From Luteipulveratus mongoliensis (GTDB lineage Bacteria > Actinomycetota > Actinomycetes > Actinomycetales > Dermatophilaceae): DNA of 64,000 nt. How positions within the stretch are numbered: the stretch's first letter is position 1; every line of letters begins with the position of its first letter. Location of the stretch: assembly GCF_001190945.1 (NCBI RefSeq), contig NZ_CP011112.1:5332001-5396000 (forward strand), read 5' to 3'. Of the stretch, positions 23,975 to 31,497 are shown piece by piece. The translations under genes and the position numbers were made by a program. Under the pieces are notes generated by a model. The model searched no databases. It was not told where the DNA came from and worked only from the letters and a program-made list of their open reading frames with translations.

Positions 23975-24784
23975 TCAGGGGCGGGAGCGCTGGCGGACGG
24001 CTTCGTAGAGCAGGATCGCGGCCGAGGTCGCGACGTTGAGCGAGTTGACCTGGCCCGCCATCGGGATGCGGACGCGGTGGGTCGCAGCGTCCAGGACGGC
24101 GTCGGTCAGGCCGTACTTCTCGGTGCCGACGGCGATCGCGACGGGGCCGGTCAGGTCGACGTCGGTGTGCAGGGTGTCGGTGTCGGGCGTGGCCGCAAGC
24201 AGGGGTACGCCGGAGCTCGCCAGCCAGGCCAGCGTCGCCTCGGTCGGTGCGCTGGCGACCGGGACGGAGAAGACCGTGCCCTTGCTGCTGCGGACCACGT
24301 TGGGGTTGCCCCAGTCGGTCACCGGGTCGGCCGCGATGACGGCGTCGACACCGGCCGCATCAGCCGTGCGCAGCATCGCGCCCAGGTTGCCCGGCTTCTC
24401 AACTCCCTCGGCCACCAGAAGGAGCGGATCCTTAGGCAGGTCAAGGTCATTCGGCCCTCGGTCGATGCCGGGTACGACCGCCAGGAAACCGTCGGGACCC
24501 TCGCGGTAGGCGACCTTCTCGAAGGCCGTCCGGGAGAGGCGTACGGTCTCTCCGCCGAGGCCGGCGACCCGGCGTACGACCTCGAGCTGGGTCGACGCGT
24601 CGAGCATCAGATCGGGGCACGTGAAGAGCGTGCGGGGCACGACGCCGGCATCGAGTGCGAGTGCGAGCTCCTCATAGCCCTCGAGCAGGGTGAGGCGCTG
24701 ATCCTCGCGAGTCCGGCGACGGCGCAGCGCGACCAGAGCCTTCAGGCGCGGGTTGGACGGGGAGGTGATGACGAGCTCAGACAT
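23975..24784 (-). CDS. SpoU/TrmH-family RNA 2'-O-methyltransferase
   Basis: A 269-residue protein with an N-terminal substrate-binding domain (about 1-95, starting ITSPSNPRLKALVALRRRR) and a C-terminal SPOUT knot. The three SpoU motifs are visible: VEKPGNLGAMLRTADAAG, IAVGTEKYGLTDAVL and IPMAGQVNSLNVATSAAILLYE. It would methylate ribose 2'-OH in rRNA or tRNA. The longer ORF upstream is not coding here, because the homology starts at the ATG at 24784. It is divergent from the small gene at 24830. Confidence 0.92.
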   Translation of the reverse strand: MSELVITSPSNPRLKALVALRRRRTREDQRLTLLEGYEELALALDAGVVPRTLFTCPDLMLDASTQLEVVRRVAGLGGETVRLSRTAFEKVAYREGPDGFLAVVPGIDRGPNDLDLPKDPLLLVAEGVEKPGNLGAMLRTADAAGVDAVIAADPVTDWGNPNVVRSSKGTVFSVPVASAPTEATLAWLASSGVPLLAATPDTDTLHTDVDLTGPVAIAVGTEKYGLTDAVLDAATHRVRIPMAGQVNSLNVATSAAILLYEAVRQRSRP

Positions 24785-24829
24785 GGCGGTCACAGCATTC
24801 CCCAAGGGAGGCAAGGTCACAATGGCGGC

Positions 24830-25174
24830 ATGGCTCGCAAGCGCACTCGTACAGTCGTCGCCCCCGTGGCGGCCGCGGCGGCGCACCAGGCAACCCTCGA
24901 CGCCCTTGTGGAAGTCATGGGCAAGCCCGGATCGGTGCACGTCATGGGCGACACCATCACGGCACACAGCAAGGTGTCGTGGCGGTCCTGGGGAGAGGTC
25001 GTCACGGTGACGATCCGGCCCGACCACAGCGGTTCCCGGCTGGTCATCACCAGCACGTCGGTGCTCCCGACTCAGGTGGTCGACATGGGCAAGCACAACA
25101 AGAACTTGGACAGTCTGCTCACGGTCCTCGGTGGACGGCTCGGAGTGCCCGTCCACGAGGTCTCCCGCACCTGA
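24830..25174 (+). CDS. conserved-looking small protein, unknown function
   Basis: A 114-residue soluble protein with a basic N-terminus (MARKRTRT) and an alternating beta pattern (VHVMGDTITAHSKV, GEVVTVTIRP, RLVITSTSV) ending in a helix with NKNLDSLLTVLGGRL. It resembles small actinobacterial alpha/beta proteins of unknown role, but I cannot name the family. The start is the ATG next to a near-consensus CACAAT six bases upstream. It is divergent from the SpoU gene across 45 bases. Confidence 0.65.
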   Translation: MARKRTRTVVAPVAAAAAHQATLDALVEVMGKPGSVHVMGDTITAHSKVSWRSWGEVVTVTIRPDHSGSRLVITSTSVLPTQVVDMGKHNKNLDSLLTVLGGRLGVPVHEVSRT

Positions 25175-25181
25175 AAATCGT

Positions 25182-25973
25182 TCAGGGGGCGATGGTCCGG
25201 AGCACCTGGGCGAGACCGTCGTCATCGACGGTGCCGGTGACCTCGTTGGCGATCTCCTGCACCTCGACCGGCGCCTGCCCCATCGCCACGCCACGGGCCG
25301 CCCACTGGAGCATCTCGACGTCGTTGCGCTGGTCACCGACCGCGACCGTGTCGCTCGGCTCCACACCCAGGCGACGGCGTACGAGCTCCAGGGCTGAGCC
25401 CTTCGACACACCTTCGGGGTTGATGTCGAGCCACGCCGTGAAGCCCACGGAGTAGTTGACCCCGTGCAGGCCGATCCGCTCGGTCAGCTCCATGAAGTCC
25501 TCGGCGCTGCTGTTGGGCGACCGGAACGTCACGCGCGTCGCCGGGTGCGCCGTCAGCTCATCCCACGACACGACTCGCTGGTCGCCCATGAGCTCGCCGT
25601 CCGGGAACGGCGCGCTGACCTTGAAGCCCACGCCGACCTCCTCGACCGCGACGACCGCGTCCGGCCAGGCGCCGCGCAGCAGGTCGAGTGCGGGCCTGGG
25701 GTCGAAGGTGACGGTCTCGAGGATCTCGTATCCGTCGGGCTTGCCGGGGTCTAGCTCGATGGTGATCGCGCCGTTGGAGCAGATCGCGAATCCCGTTGAC
25801 AGTCCGAGCTTTTCAGCGATGGGGGTCGTGGCGATCACCGATCGTCCGGTGGCCAGGACAACGTGATGTCCCGCCGCCGCAACGGCCAGCACGCTGTCGC
25901 GCACCGCGTCCGTGAGGTGACCGTCGTGGTGCACGGTGGTGCCGTCGATGTCCAGGGCGATCATCAGAGCCAC
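25182..25973 (-). CDS. HAD-superfamily (Cof-type) phosphatase
   Basis: A 263-residue protein. Motif I ALDIDGTTV holds the nucleophile and acid Asp, motif II is VLATGRS, the conserved Lys is in GVSKGSAL, and motif IV is VGDQRNDVEML. The Cof-type cap lies at about 85-180. It probably dephosphorylates small sugar phosphates or nucleotides. The GTG at 25973 is chosen because TAGGCT lies six bases upstream (leaderless); an inner ATG at 25964 would also fit. Confidence 0.88.
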   Translation of the reverse strand: MALMIALDIDGTTVHHDGHLTDAVRDSVLAVAAAGHHVVLATGRSVIATTPIAEKLGLSTGFAICSNGAITIELDPGKPDGYEILETVTFDPRPALDLLRGAWPDAVVAVEEVGVGFKVSAPFPDGELMGDQRVVSWDELTAHPATRVTFRSPNSSAEDFMELTERIGLHGVNYSVGFTAWLDINPEGVSKGSALELVRRRLGVEPSDTVAVGDQRNDVEMLQWAARGVAMGQAPVEVQEIANEVTGTVDDDGLAQVLRTIAP

Positions 25974-25979
25974 AGCAGC

Positions 25980-25985
25980 AGCCTA
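25980..25985 (-). promoter_or_regulatory. -10 box TAGGCT, leaderless start
   Basis: On the minus strand TAGGCT is followed by GCTGCT and the GTG at 25973 of the HAD phosphatase. Confidence 0.5.
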
Positions 25986-26068
25986 GGTGGGGTACGTCGT
26001 TGACGGGCCGGCGGCGTACGCGCGCACGACGAAGCGGGCGTACGCAGGCCGCCGCGCTGGGCAGCACG

Positions 26069-26096
26069 AAGGCCCACCGGCGGACCGGTGGGCCTT
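26069..26096 (-). terminator. hairpin after the repeat-rich membrane protein gene
   Basis: AAGGCCCACCGG pairs with CCGGTGGGCCTT around a four-base loop, starting 18 bases past the minus-strand stop at 26114. It separates that gene from the downstream HAD gene on the same strand. Confidence 0.8.
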
Positions 26097-26113
26097 CGGA
26101 CGAACGGACGTGC

Positions 26114-27031
26114 TCAGTCGCGCTTGGCGAGGGTGACTGCGGAGATGGCGATCATCGCCAGTCCGGCCACGATCACCAGCCACAGACCCCAGCCGGCCGA
26201 CACCTCGACCGTGCTGCCCTGTGCCTGCGACTTGATGTCGTCGCCGTTGCTCTGCAGGTCGAAGTAGTCGTATATCCCGATACCGGTGACGATCAGACCG
26301 CCGAGGATCCCGACGATCGAGGCCGGCAGCTTGATCTTGCCGAGCGCCAGCAGTGCGCCGAAGACGCCGACGATCAGGGCGACGATGAGCGTGACCCAGC
26401 CGTCCTTGGTGTCGTCGTCGCCGGCGATCTGGTCGGTGCCCTGCTTGTCGATGTTGGCCTGGATCAGCGGGTTGTCGCTGTGCGCGCTGACCTTGCCGAT
26501 ACCGGTGACCGAGATGTCGACCGACTGGCCCTCACCGCTCACCGAGACCACGCCCCACTTGCCGATCGAGCCGATGATCGCCAGCACGGCGACCGCCAGC
26601 AGGACCCAACCGAGGATCTTGCCAATGCTGTTGGCCGCCTGGGCGACCGGTGCGGAGCCGTGTGCTCCGTAGCCCTGCGGCTGACCGTAACCAGGCTGCT
26701 GGCCGTACGCCGGCTGCTGGCCCTGGCCGTAGCCCGGCTGCTGCCCGTAGGGCGGCTGACCCTGGCCCGGCTGCTGTCCATAGGACGGCTGACCCTGACC
26801 TGGCTGTTGACCGTAGGACGGCTGACCCTGGCCCGGCTGCTGACCGTAGGACGGCTGACCCTGACCTGGCTGCTGTCCGTATGAAGGCTGTCCGTACGAC
26901 GGCTGACCCTGGCCCGGCTGCTGACCGTAGGACGGCTGACCCTGGCCCGGCTGCTGGCCGCCGTGGCCCGGCTGGCCGTGACCCGGCTGCCCCTGGCCGT
27001 AAGGCGGCTGACCGCCCGGCGTGCTGCTCAT
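26114..27031 (-). CDS. membrane protein with tandem [11 protein letters not shown] repeats
   Basis: A 305-residue protein. Residues 1-130 are a low-complexity tail built of repeated 11-residue units ([11 protein letters not shown] and shorter variants). The rest has a first helix (about 140-160), a polar loop of about 65 residues with Asp-rich GDDDTKDGW, two helices, a short loop and a last helix ending AKRD. The ATG at 27031 has GGAGGG before it. Such tails may drive condensate-like assembly, but no function is known. The repeats make slippage and length variation likely. Confidence 0.75.
   Translation of the reverse strand: MSSTPGGQPPYGQGQPGHGQPGHGGQQPGQGQPSYGQQPGQGQPSYGQPSYGQQPGQGQPSYGQQPGQGQPSYGQQPGQGQPSYGQQPGQGQPPYGQQPGYGQGQQPAYGQQPGYGQPQGYGAHGSAPVAQAANSIGKILGWVLLAVAVLAIIGSIGKWGVVSVSGEGQSVDISVTGIGKVSAHSDNPLIQANIDKQGTDQIAGDDDTKDGWVTLIVALIVGVFGALLALGKIKLPASIVGILGGLIVTGIGIYDYFDLQSNGDDIKSQAQGSTVEVSAGWGLWLVIVAGLAMIAISAVTLAKRD
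26660..27010. repeat. in-gene tandem repeat, 33-bp unit
   Basis: The DNA encoding the Pro/Gln/Gly/Tyr tail is made of imperfect 33-base units (on the plus strand, versions of GGACGGCTGACCCTGGCC followed by CGGCTGCTG). At least six units are nearly identical. It is a coding repeat, not a CRISPR array, since units abut without unique spacers. Confidence 0.75.
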
Positions 27032-27123
27032 GATTCCCTCCGCGATGGTGTGATATCTCCCCGCGGCAACGTACACGTCATGAGGGCACGAGAACAGGAA
27101 AGCCCCAGGGAATGACAGGGCTG

Positions 27124-28353
27124 TCAGTCCTCGACGTGCAGCGCCTGCCGCATGGTGAGCCGCTTCTGGGTCTGCATCAAGGAGCGACGGTAGATCCGCT
27201 CGGCGATCACGACCACGCCGTACGCGACCGCGGCCATCAGCGCGAGCGAGACCAACGGCTCCCACCAGCTGGCTGTCCCGGCCACGACCCGCCCCGGCAT
27301 CGCGACGATCGACACGATCGGGACGTACGACGCGATCACCTGCGCGGTGCCACTGGCGAAGATCCCCGCGAACAGCACGATCATCAGCAGCATCGACAGC
27401 GGCGTCGACGTCGACTGGAGGTCCTCGCTGCGAGTCGCGAGGGACCCCGCGACGGCCCAAAGCGCTGCCAGCGCAAGGAATCCGACGACGAAGAACACCA
27501 CGAACCAGCCGGCCGCCCCTGCGACCGCAGCGATGTCGTCACCTCGTCCCATCGCCGACATTCCGGCGAGCCCCGCACCGACGAACAAAGCCAGCTGGGA
27601 GAAGGCGAGCGTGGTGCTGCCGACGACCTTGCCGACCAGCAGCTGCCGCAACGGAATTGCGCTCGCAAGGATCTCAACGATGCGGTTCTGCTTCTCCTCG
27701 ACCACGCTCTGCGCGATCGCCATCCCGAACAGGATCGAGGACAGGTAGAACAAGAACGCGAACACGAATCCGGAGACCTTGGCGGTGGCCTCGTCGGTGG
27801 CATTCGGTTGCAGCAGGTCGTAGGTCACGCTGCTGCCCCGCTGGAGCTCTTCGACCGTTGTGCCGGCCGCGGCAGCGTTGCGCTGCACCGCAATCTGGGC
27901 GGCCGAGGTCTGGACGTACGCCGCCACGTCCGTGTCCTTGTCGGTGTCACCGACGAGTCGCCAGCCCCCGGAGGTGGGCACCAGGCCGACATCGGCCTTG
28001 CCGTCACGGACCTGCTGCTCGACCGCCTGCTGGTCGGCGACCACGTGGGGCTTGAGCGTGACGTCGCTGTCCTGGGCGTCAGCGGCACGCTGTGCGCCCT
28101 GGAGCACCTGGGTCGAACCCTGCCCCGCGATCGCGATGTCGACCGTCGAGCCGCGGCTGCCGAGCCACCCGCTCACCAGCATCGAGGCGATGATCGCGAA
28201 GAGCGTCACACCGGTAGAGATGAGGAAGTTGCGGTCGCGCAGCTTTACCGCGATCTCGCGGCTGGCGACGATGCGCCAGGCGCCGGTGACCGGTCCGCGG
28301 GTGGAGGTCGTGGCGGCGGTCGTCGCGGTCGAGTCCTGCTGGGTGGTGCTCAT
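27124..28353 (-). CDS. ABC-2-type exporter permease (NatB-like)
   Basis: A 409-residue permease. One helix follows the cytoplasmic N-terminus (about 43-65), then a 130-residue outside domain, then five to six helices from about 190 with the loop [25 protein letters not shown], typical of NatB/YhaP exporters. It pairs with the ATPase encoded just upstream (28412-29290). The two-component genes before them in the same direction suggest stress-induced export. The transported compound is unknown. Confidence 0.9.
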   Translation of the reverse strand: MSTTQQDSTATTAATTSTRGPVTGAWRIVASREIAVKLRDRNFLISTGVTLFAIIASMLVSGWLGSRGSTVDIAIAGQGSTQVLQGAQRAADAQDSDVTLKPHVVADQQAVEQQVRDGKADVGLVPTSGGWRLVGDTDKDTDVAAYVQTSAAQIAVQRNAAAAGTTVEELQRGSSVTYDLLQPNATDEATAKVSGFVFAFLFYLSSILFGMAIAQSVVEEKQNRIVEILASAIPLRQLLVGKVVGSTTLAFSQLALFVGAGLAGMSAMGRGDDIAAVAGAAGWFVVFFVVGFLALAALWAVAGSLATRSEDLQSTSTPLSMLLMIVLFAGIFASGTAQVIASYVPIVSIVAMPGRVVAGTASWWEPLVSLALMAAVAYGVVVIAERIYRRSLMQTQKRLTMRQALHVED

Positions 28354-28411
28354 GCGGGGTCCCCGCGAAGTATTCGGAGGAGCGAAGCGGGGGAGAAACT
28401 TCGTGGGGTGT

Positions 28412-29290
28412 TCATGCCGTCACCTTCCGGTAGACGTCGGCGATGGACGGCGTGACTTCGGCGAGCTCCCGGACGCTGCCGCGGCGTAGAGCCTCTGCGA
28501 GCACCTGGTCGGTCGTGACCGGCCCGAGCTCGAGCAGCGCGCTCGGTCCGTCGACGTCGACCACGGTGACGCCGGCGAGCCCCCTGACCCAGCCGGCGTC
28601 GTACGACAGCACGAGGCGGTGGCGGACGCTGCCGCCTGTCCTCAGCTCGGCAGCCGTGCCCCGCGCGACGACCTTGCCGCGGCTCAGGATCACCAGGCTG
28701 TCGGACAGCCGCTCGACGAGATCGAGCTGATGCGAGGAGAAGAGCACCGGCACACCGCGAAGGGTGTGCTCGCGCAGCATGTCCACCATCGAGTCGACCG
28801 CTGCCGGATCGAGCCCGGAGAACGGTTCGTCCAGGATCAGGACGTCGGGCTCACCGATGACCGCCGCCGCGATCTGCACGCGTTGCTGGTTGCCGAGCGA
28901 CAGCGACTCGAGCTTGTCGCCGACACGGGAGCCGAGGTCGAAACGTTCGAGCAGTCCCGTTGCCGCCGAACGAGCCTGAGCGGCCGAACGCCCTTGCAGG
29001 CGTGCGAGATAGACGAGCTGGTCGAGGACCGGCTGCTTCGGGTAGAGACCGCGTTCCTCAGGCATGTAGCCGAATCCTCGGCGGTCCGTGGCGCTCACCT
29101 GATGGCCGCGCCAGCGGACCTCACCTCCGTGCGCGGCGAGGACGCCCATGATCATCCGCATCGTGGTGGTCTTGCCGGCACCGTTGCCGCCGACGAACCC
29201 CGTCAGCTGCCCGTCGGGCACCTCGAACGAGATGGCGTCGACGGCGACGTTGTCGCCGAATCGCCTGGTGAGCTGGTCGATCTCGAGCAC
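28412..29290 (-). CDS. ABC transporter ATP-binding protein (NatA-like)
   Basis: A 292-residue ATPase. Walker A GGNGAGKTT is at residues 34-42, the signature reads LSLGNQQR, Walker B is VLILDEPFSG, and the switch His is in SSHQLD. The YMPEERGLYPKQPV segment is typical of the NatA/YhaQ group. The C-terminal 75 residues form the accessory domain. The GTG start follows GGAAGG. It drives the permease encoded after it, and no substrate-binding protein is present, so export is likely. Confidence 0.93.
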   Translation of the reverse strand: MLEIDQLTRRFGDNVAVDAISFEVPDGQLTGFVGGNGAGKTTTMRMIMGVLAAHGGEVRWRGHQVSATDRRGFGYMPEERGLYPKQPVLDQLVYLARLQGRSAAQARSAATGLLERFDLGSRVGDKLESLSLGNQQRVQIAAAVIGEPDVLILDEPFSGLDPAAVDSMVDMLREHTLRGVPVLFSSHQLDLVERLSDSLVILSRGKVVARGTAAELRTGGSVRHRLVLSYDAGWVRGLAGVTVVDVDGPSALLELGPVTTDQVLAEALRRGSVRELAEVTPSIADVYRKVTA

Positions 29291-29380
29291 GTGAGTGCAC
29301 CTTCCGTGAGGGCTTGCCGCTCACGCTAGATGCGTCGTACGCCGACCGGATCCGTCACGCGGCGGACTGTGCCTCGGCGG

Positions 29381-30070
29381 TCACTCCCCCGGGAGGATGA
29401 GCCCGGTCTCATAGGCGAGCACGACGGCCTGCACCCGGTCACGGAGGTGCAGCTTGGACAGGCAGGCCGAGACGTGCGACTTCACCGTGGCTTCGCCGAG
29501 GTAAAGCTCGCCGGCGATCTCCGCGTTGGACAGCCCGCGACCAATCAGGAGCAGCACCTCGCGCTCACGCGCGGTGAGTCGCTCGAGCCGCGAGTCCTCT
29601 TGAGTAGCAGGGTGACTCGTGGCTCCACCGCTCATCTGCGAAATCACTCGTCGAGTCACTTCCGGCGCGAGCAGCGCGTGGCCGTGACCCACCGCGCGGA
29701 TCGCATCTGCCAGGTCGTCGGGGTCGGTGTTCTTGAGCAGGTAGCCGCTCGCTCCCGCGCGCAGGCCGTCGAACAGGTAGTCGTCACGGTCGAACGTCGT
29801 CAGCATGATCACCTTGCCGAGGTCCTCCTCGACGATCTGGGCGGTCGCGGCGATGCCATCCATGACGGGCATCTGGACGTCCATGAGGATCACGTCGGGT
29901 CGGGTCGATCTGGCCAGCCGGACGGCCTCCTGCCCGTCCGCCGCCTCACCGACGACCTCGATGTCTTCCTCGACGCCCAGCATCATGGCGAACCCGCTGC
30001 GGACGAGCCGCTGGTCATCGACAATCAGCACCTTTAGACGCGAAAGTCCTTCTGCCGCAACGTGACTCAT
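29381..30070 (-). CDS. NarL/LuxR-type response regulator
   Basis: A 229-residue regulator with phospho-acceptor Asp64 in VILMDVQMPVMDG, an acidic pair in VDDQ, and Lys in YLLKNTDPDD. The LuxR helix-turn-helix (LTAREREVLLLIGRGLSNAEIA, TVKSHVSACLSKL) occupies about 160-220. Its ATG overlaps the stop of the sensor kinase gene by four bases. The ABC exporter genes follow on the same strand after 90 bases, so they are the likely target. Confidence 0.93.
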   Translation of the reverse strand: MSHVAAEGLSRLKVLIVDDQRLVRSGFAMMLGVEEDIEVVGEAADGQEAVRLARSTRPDVILMDVQMPVMDGIAATAQIVEEDLGKVIMLTTFDRDDYLFDGLRAGASGYLLKNTDPDDLADAIRAVGHGHALLAPEVTRRVISQMSGGATSHPATQEDSRLERLTAREREVLLLIGRGLSNAEIAGELYLGEATVKSHVSACLSKLHLRDRVQAVVLAYETGLILPGE

Positions 30071-31365
30071 GACTTCGTGGCTCCCAGTGGCAGGCGGATC
30101 CGGACGCGGTAGCCGCCGTTGGCGCGTGGTCCGATCTCACCGACTCCGTTGTGTGCGCTGACCCGCTCGCGCATGCCGACGAGACCGAGCCCAGAACCGG
30201 TCGTGCCCTGACGCGGGCGGCCGTCGTCCAGGACCTCGACCTCGGCGTAGCAGCCGCTGTCGTGCTGGAGGCCGCGCAGCACCACGCTGGCCGAGTCGGC
30301 AGTCGAGTGGCGCCGCACATTGGACAGCGCCTCCTGCACGGCCCGATAGAGCGAGAGGCCGACACCCGGCGGCATCTCATCCAGGAGCCCCGGACGGTCC
30401 TCGACCACGTCGTAGGTGACCGCCAGTCCGCCTGCGCGGACCTCGTCGATGAGTGGTGCGATGTCCGCGGAGGTGGGCTCCGGCGTACGGCCGGTCTCGT
30501 CCTCGCGACGCAGCGTGCCGAGCAGTGACCGCATCTCGCTCACGGCTTCTCGTGCGGAGCTCTCGATCTGGAGCAGCATCCCGGCGGTCGCTTCGGGCTT
30601 ACGGTCCAACGTCTTGCGGGCGGCGCCCGCCTGGACTCCCATCACCGCGACGTGATGCGCCACGACGTCGTGCAGCTCACGAGCGATCCGCAGCCGCTCG
30701 TCCAGGACCGCCTGCTGCCGCAGGTCCTGCGACTGGCCCTCGATCGTCTCGGCCTGGCGCTCCACCTCGGCCTGCTGTCGGGCGTCCCGCCAGGCCGTCT
30801 GGCCGGTGACAACGGCGCCTCCGAAGAAGACGATGTTGAGCATCACCGAGTAGATGATGGTCGCCAGCTCCGGACTCATCAGCCCTACGGGGTGGGGCGG
30901 GACCAGCTTGAGCGAGTCGCCCCAGATGAACTGCCAGGTGATCCAGCCGAACATGAACACCACCATGGCGCCCGTCACCTCGAGCGCTCGGGTGCGAGGT
31001 GCGCCCCAGGCCATCGCGGAGTAGAAGCCGAGCAGGTAGAGCACCTGAGGGATGAACAGCGACATGACCATCGGCATCGTGACACCGGTCGCAAACATCG
31101 CAGCCGCCGCGAGGACGACGGCGGTGAGCGGGAACCGGCGGCGCCAGATGATGACGAGCGCGGTCGACGCGAGCGCGAGGTACTGCCCCCAGACCGGCGC
31201 CTTAGTGGTCTCGAGCAGCGCCATGCTGCGCGCGGTCTCGAGCCCGATGACCGCGAGCGCCAGGAACGCGAGCGCGGCCAGCACGTCCTGCCTCAGCCAG
31301 CTCTCGGGCAGGGGGCGACGCCACGTGTCACCCAGCGCGAAGAAGCGCACCCACCGTTGTCGCAC
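30067..31365 (-). CDS. two-component sensor histidine kinase, HisKA_3 type
   Basis: A 432-residue kinase with six or so membrane helices (about 27-185), a coiled region rich in Gln and Arg (192-220), phospho-acceptor His232 in RIARELHDVVAHHVAV, and an HATPase domain with NVRRHS and GSGLGLVGMRERV. The ORF is open to 31497, but that part crosses a hairpin repeat. The GTG at 31365 is supported by TACCCT seven bases upstream, so the message is probably leaderless. Outside loops are short, suggesting membrane or cell-wall stress sensing. Confidence 0.88.
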   Translation of the reverse strand: MRQRWVRFFALGDTWRRPLPESWLRQDVLAALAFLALAVIGLETARSMALLETTKAPVWGQYLALASTALVIIWRRRFPLTAVVLAAAAMFATGVTMPMVMSLFIPQVLYLLGFYSAMAWGAPRTRALEVTGAMVVFMFGWITWQFIWGDSLKLVPPHPVGLMSPELATIIYSVMLNIVFFGGAVVTGQTAWRDARQQAEVERQAETIEGQSQDLRQQAVLDERLRIARELHDVVAHHVAVMGVQAGAARKTLDRKPEATAGMLLQIESSAREAVSEMRSLLGTLRREDETGRTPEPTSADIAPLIDEVRAGGLAVTYDVVEDRPGLLDEMPPGVGLSLYRAVQEALSNVRRHSTADSASVVLRGLQHDSGCYAEVEVLDDGRPRQGTTGSGLGLVGMRERVSAHNGVGEIGPRANGGYRVRIRLPLGATKS

Positions 31366-31372
31366 GTCGACC

Positions 31373-31378
31373 AGGGTA
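31373..31378 (-). promoter_or_regulatory. -10 box TACCCT, leaderless start of kinase-regulator-exporter operon
   Basis: On the minus strand TACCCT is followed by GGTCGAC and the GTG at 31365. Confidence 0.5.
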
Positions 31379-31423
31379 GATCGGTGCCGTCGCGGGGGCC
31401 TCCGCCACGCGACGGAGGTGCTG

Positions 31424-31449
31424 TACGCCGGAAGTCGGGCTCCGGCGTA
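31424..31449. repeat. 26-bp hairpin repeat, copy A
   Basis: TACGCCGGA and TCCGGCGTA form a nine-base stem around the loop AGTCGGGC. The same 26 bases in the same orientation occur at 34079-34104, on the other side of the repeat NTPase gene. Here two further bases on each side (TG/CA type) lengthen the stem. Confidence 0.85.
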
Positions 31450-31497
31450 CAGCCTTGCCTGATCGCGACTCGGCGATCCGCAGAGGCTCGGGGACAC

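Noticed and set aside
26660-27010. CRISPR-like array
   Set aside because: Units abut with no unique spacers and stay in frame, coding [11 protein letters not shown]; it is a protein repeat.
31424-31449. Terminator for the repeat NTPase gene
   Set aside because: An identical copy sits upstream of the gene start between divergent genes, where no terminator is needed, and there is no T-run.
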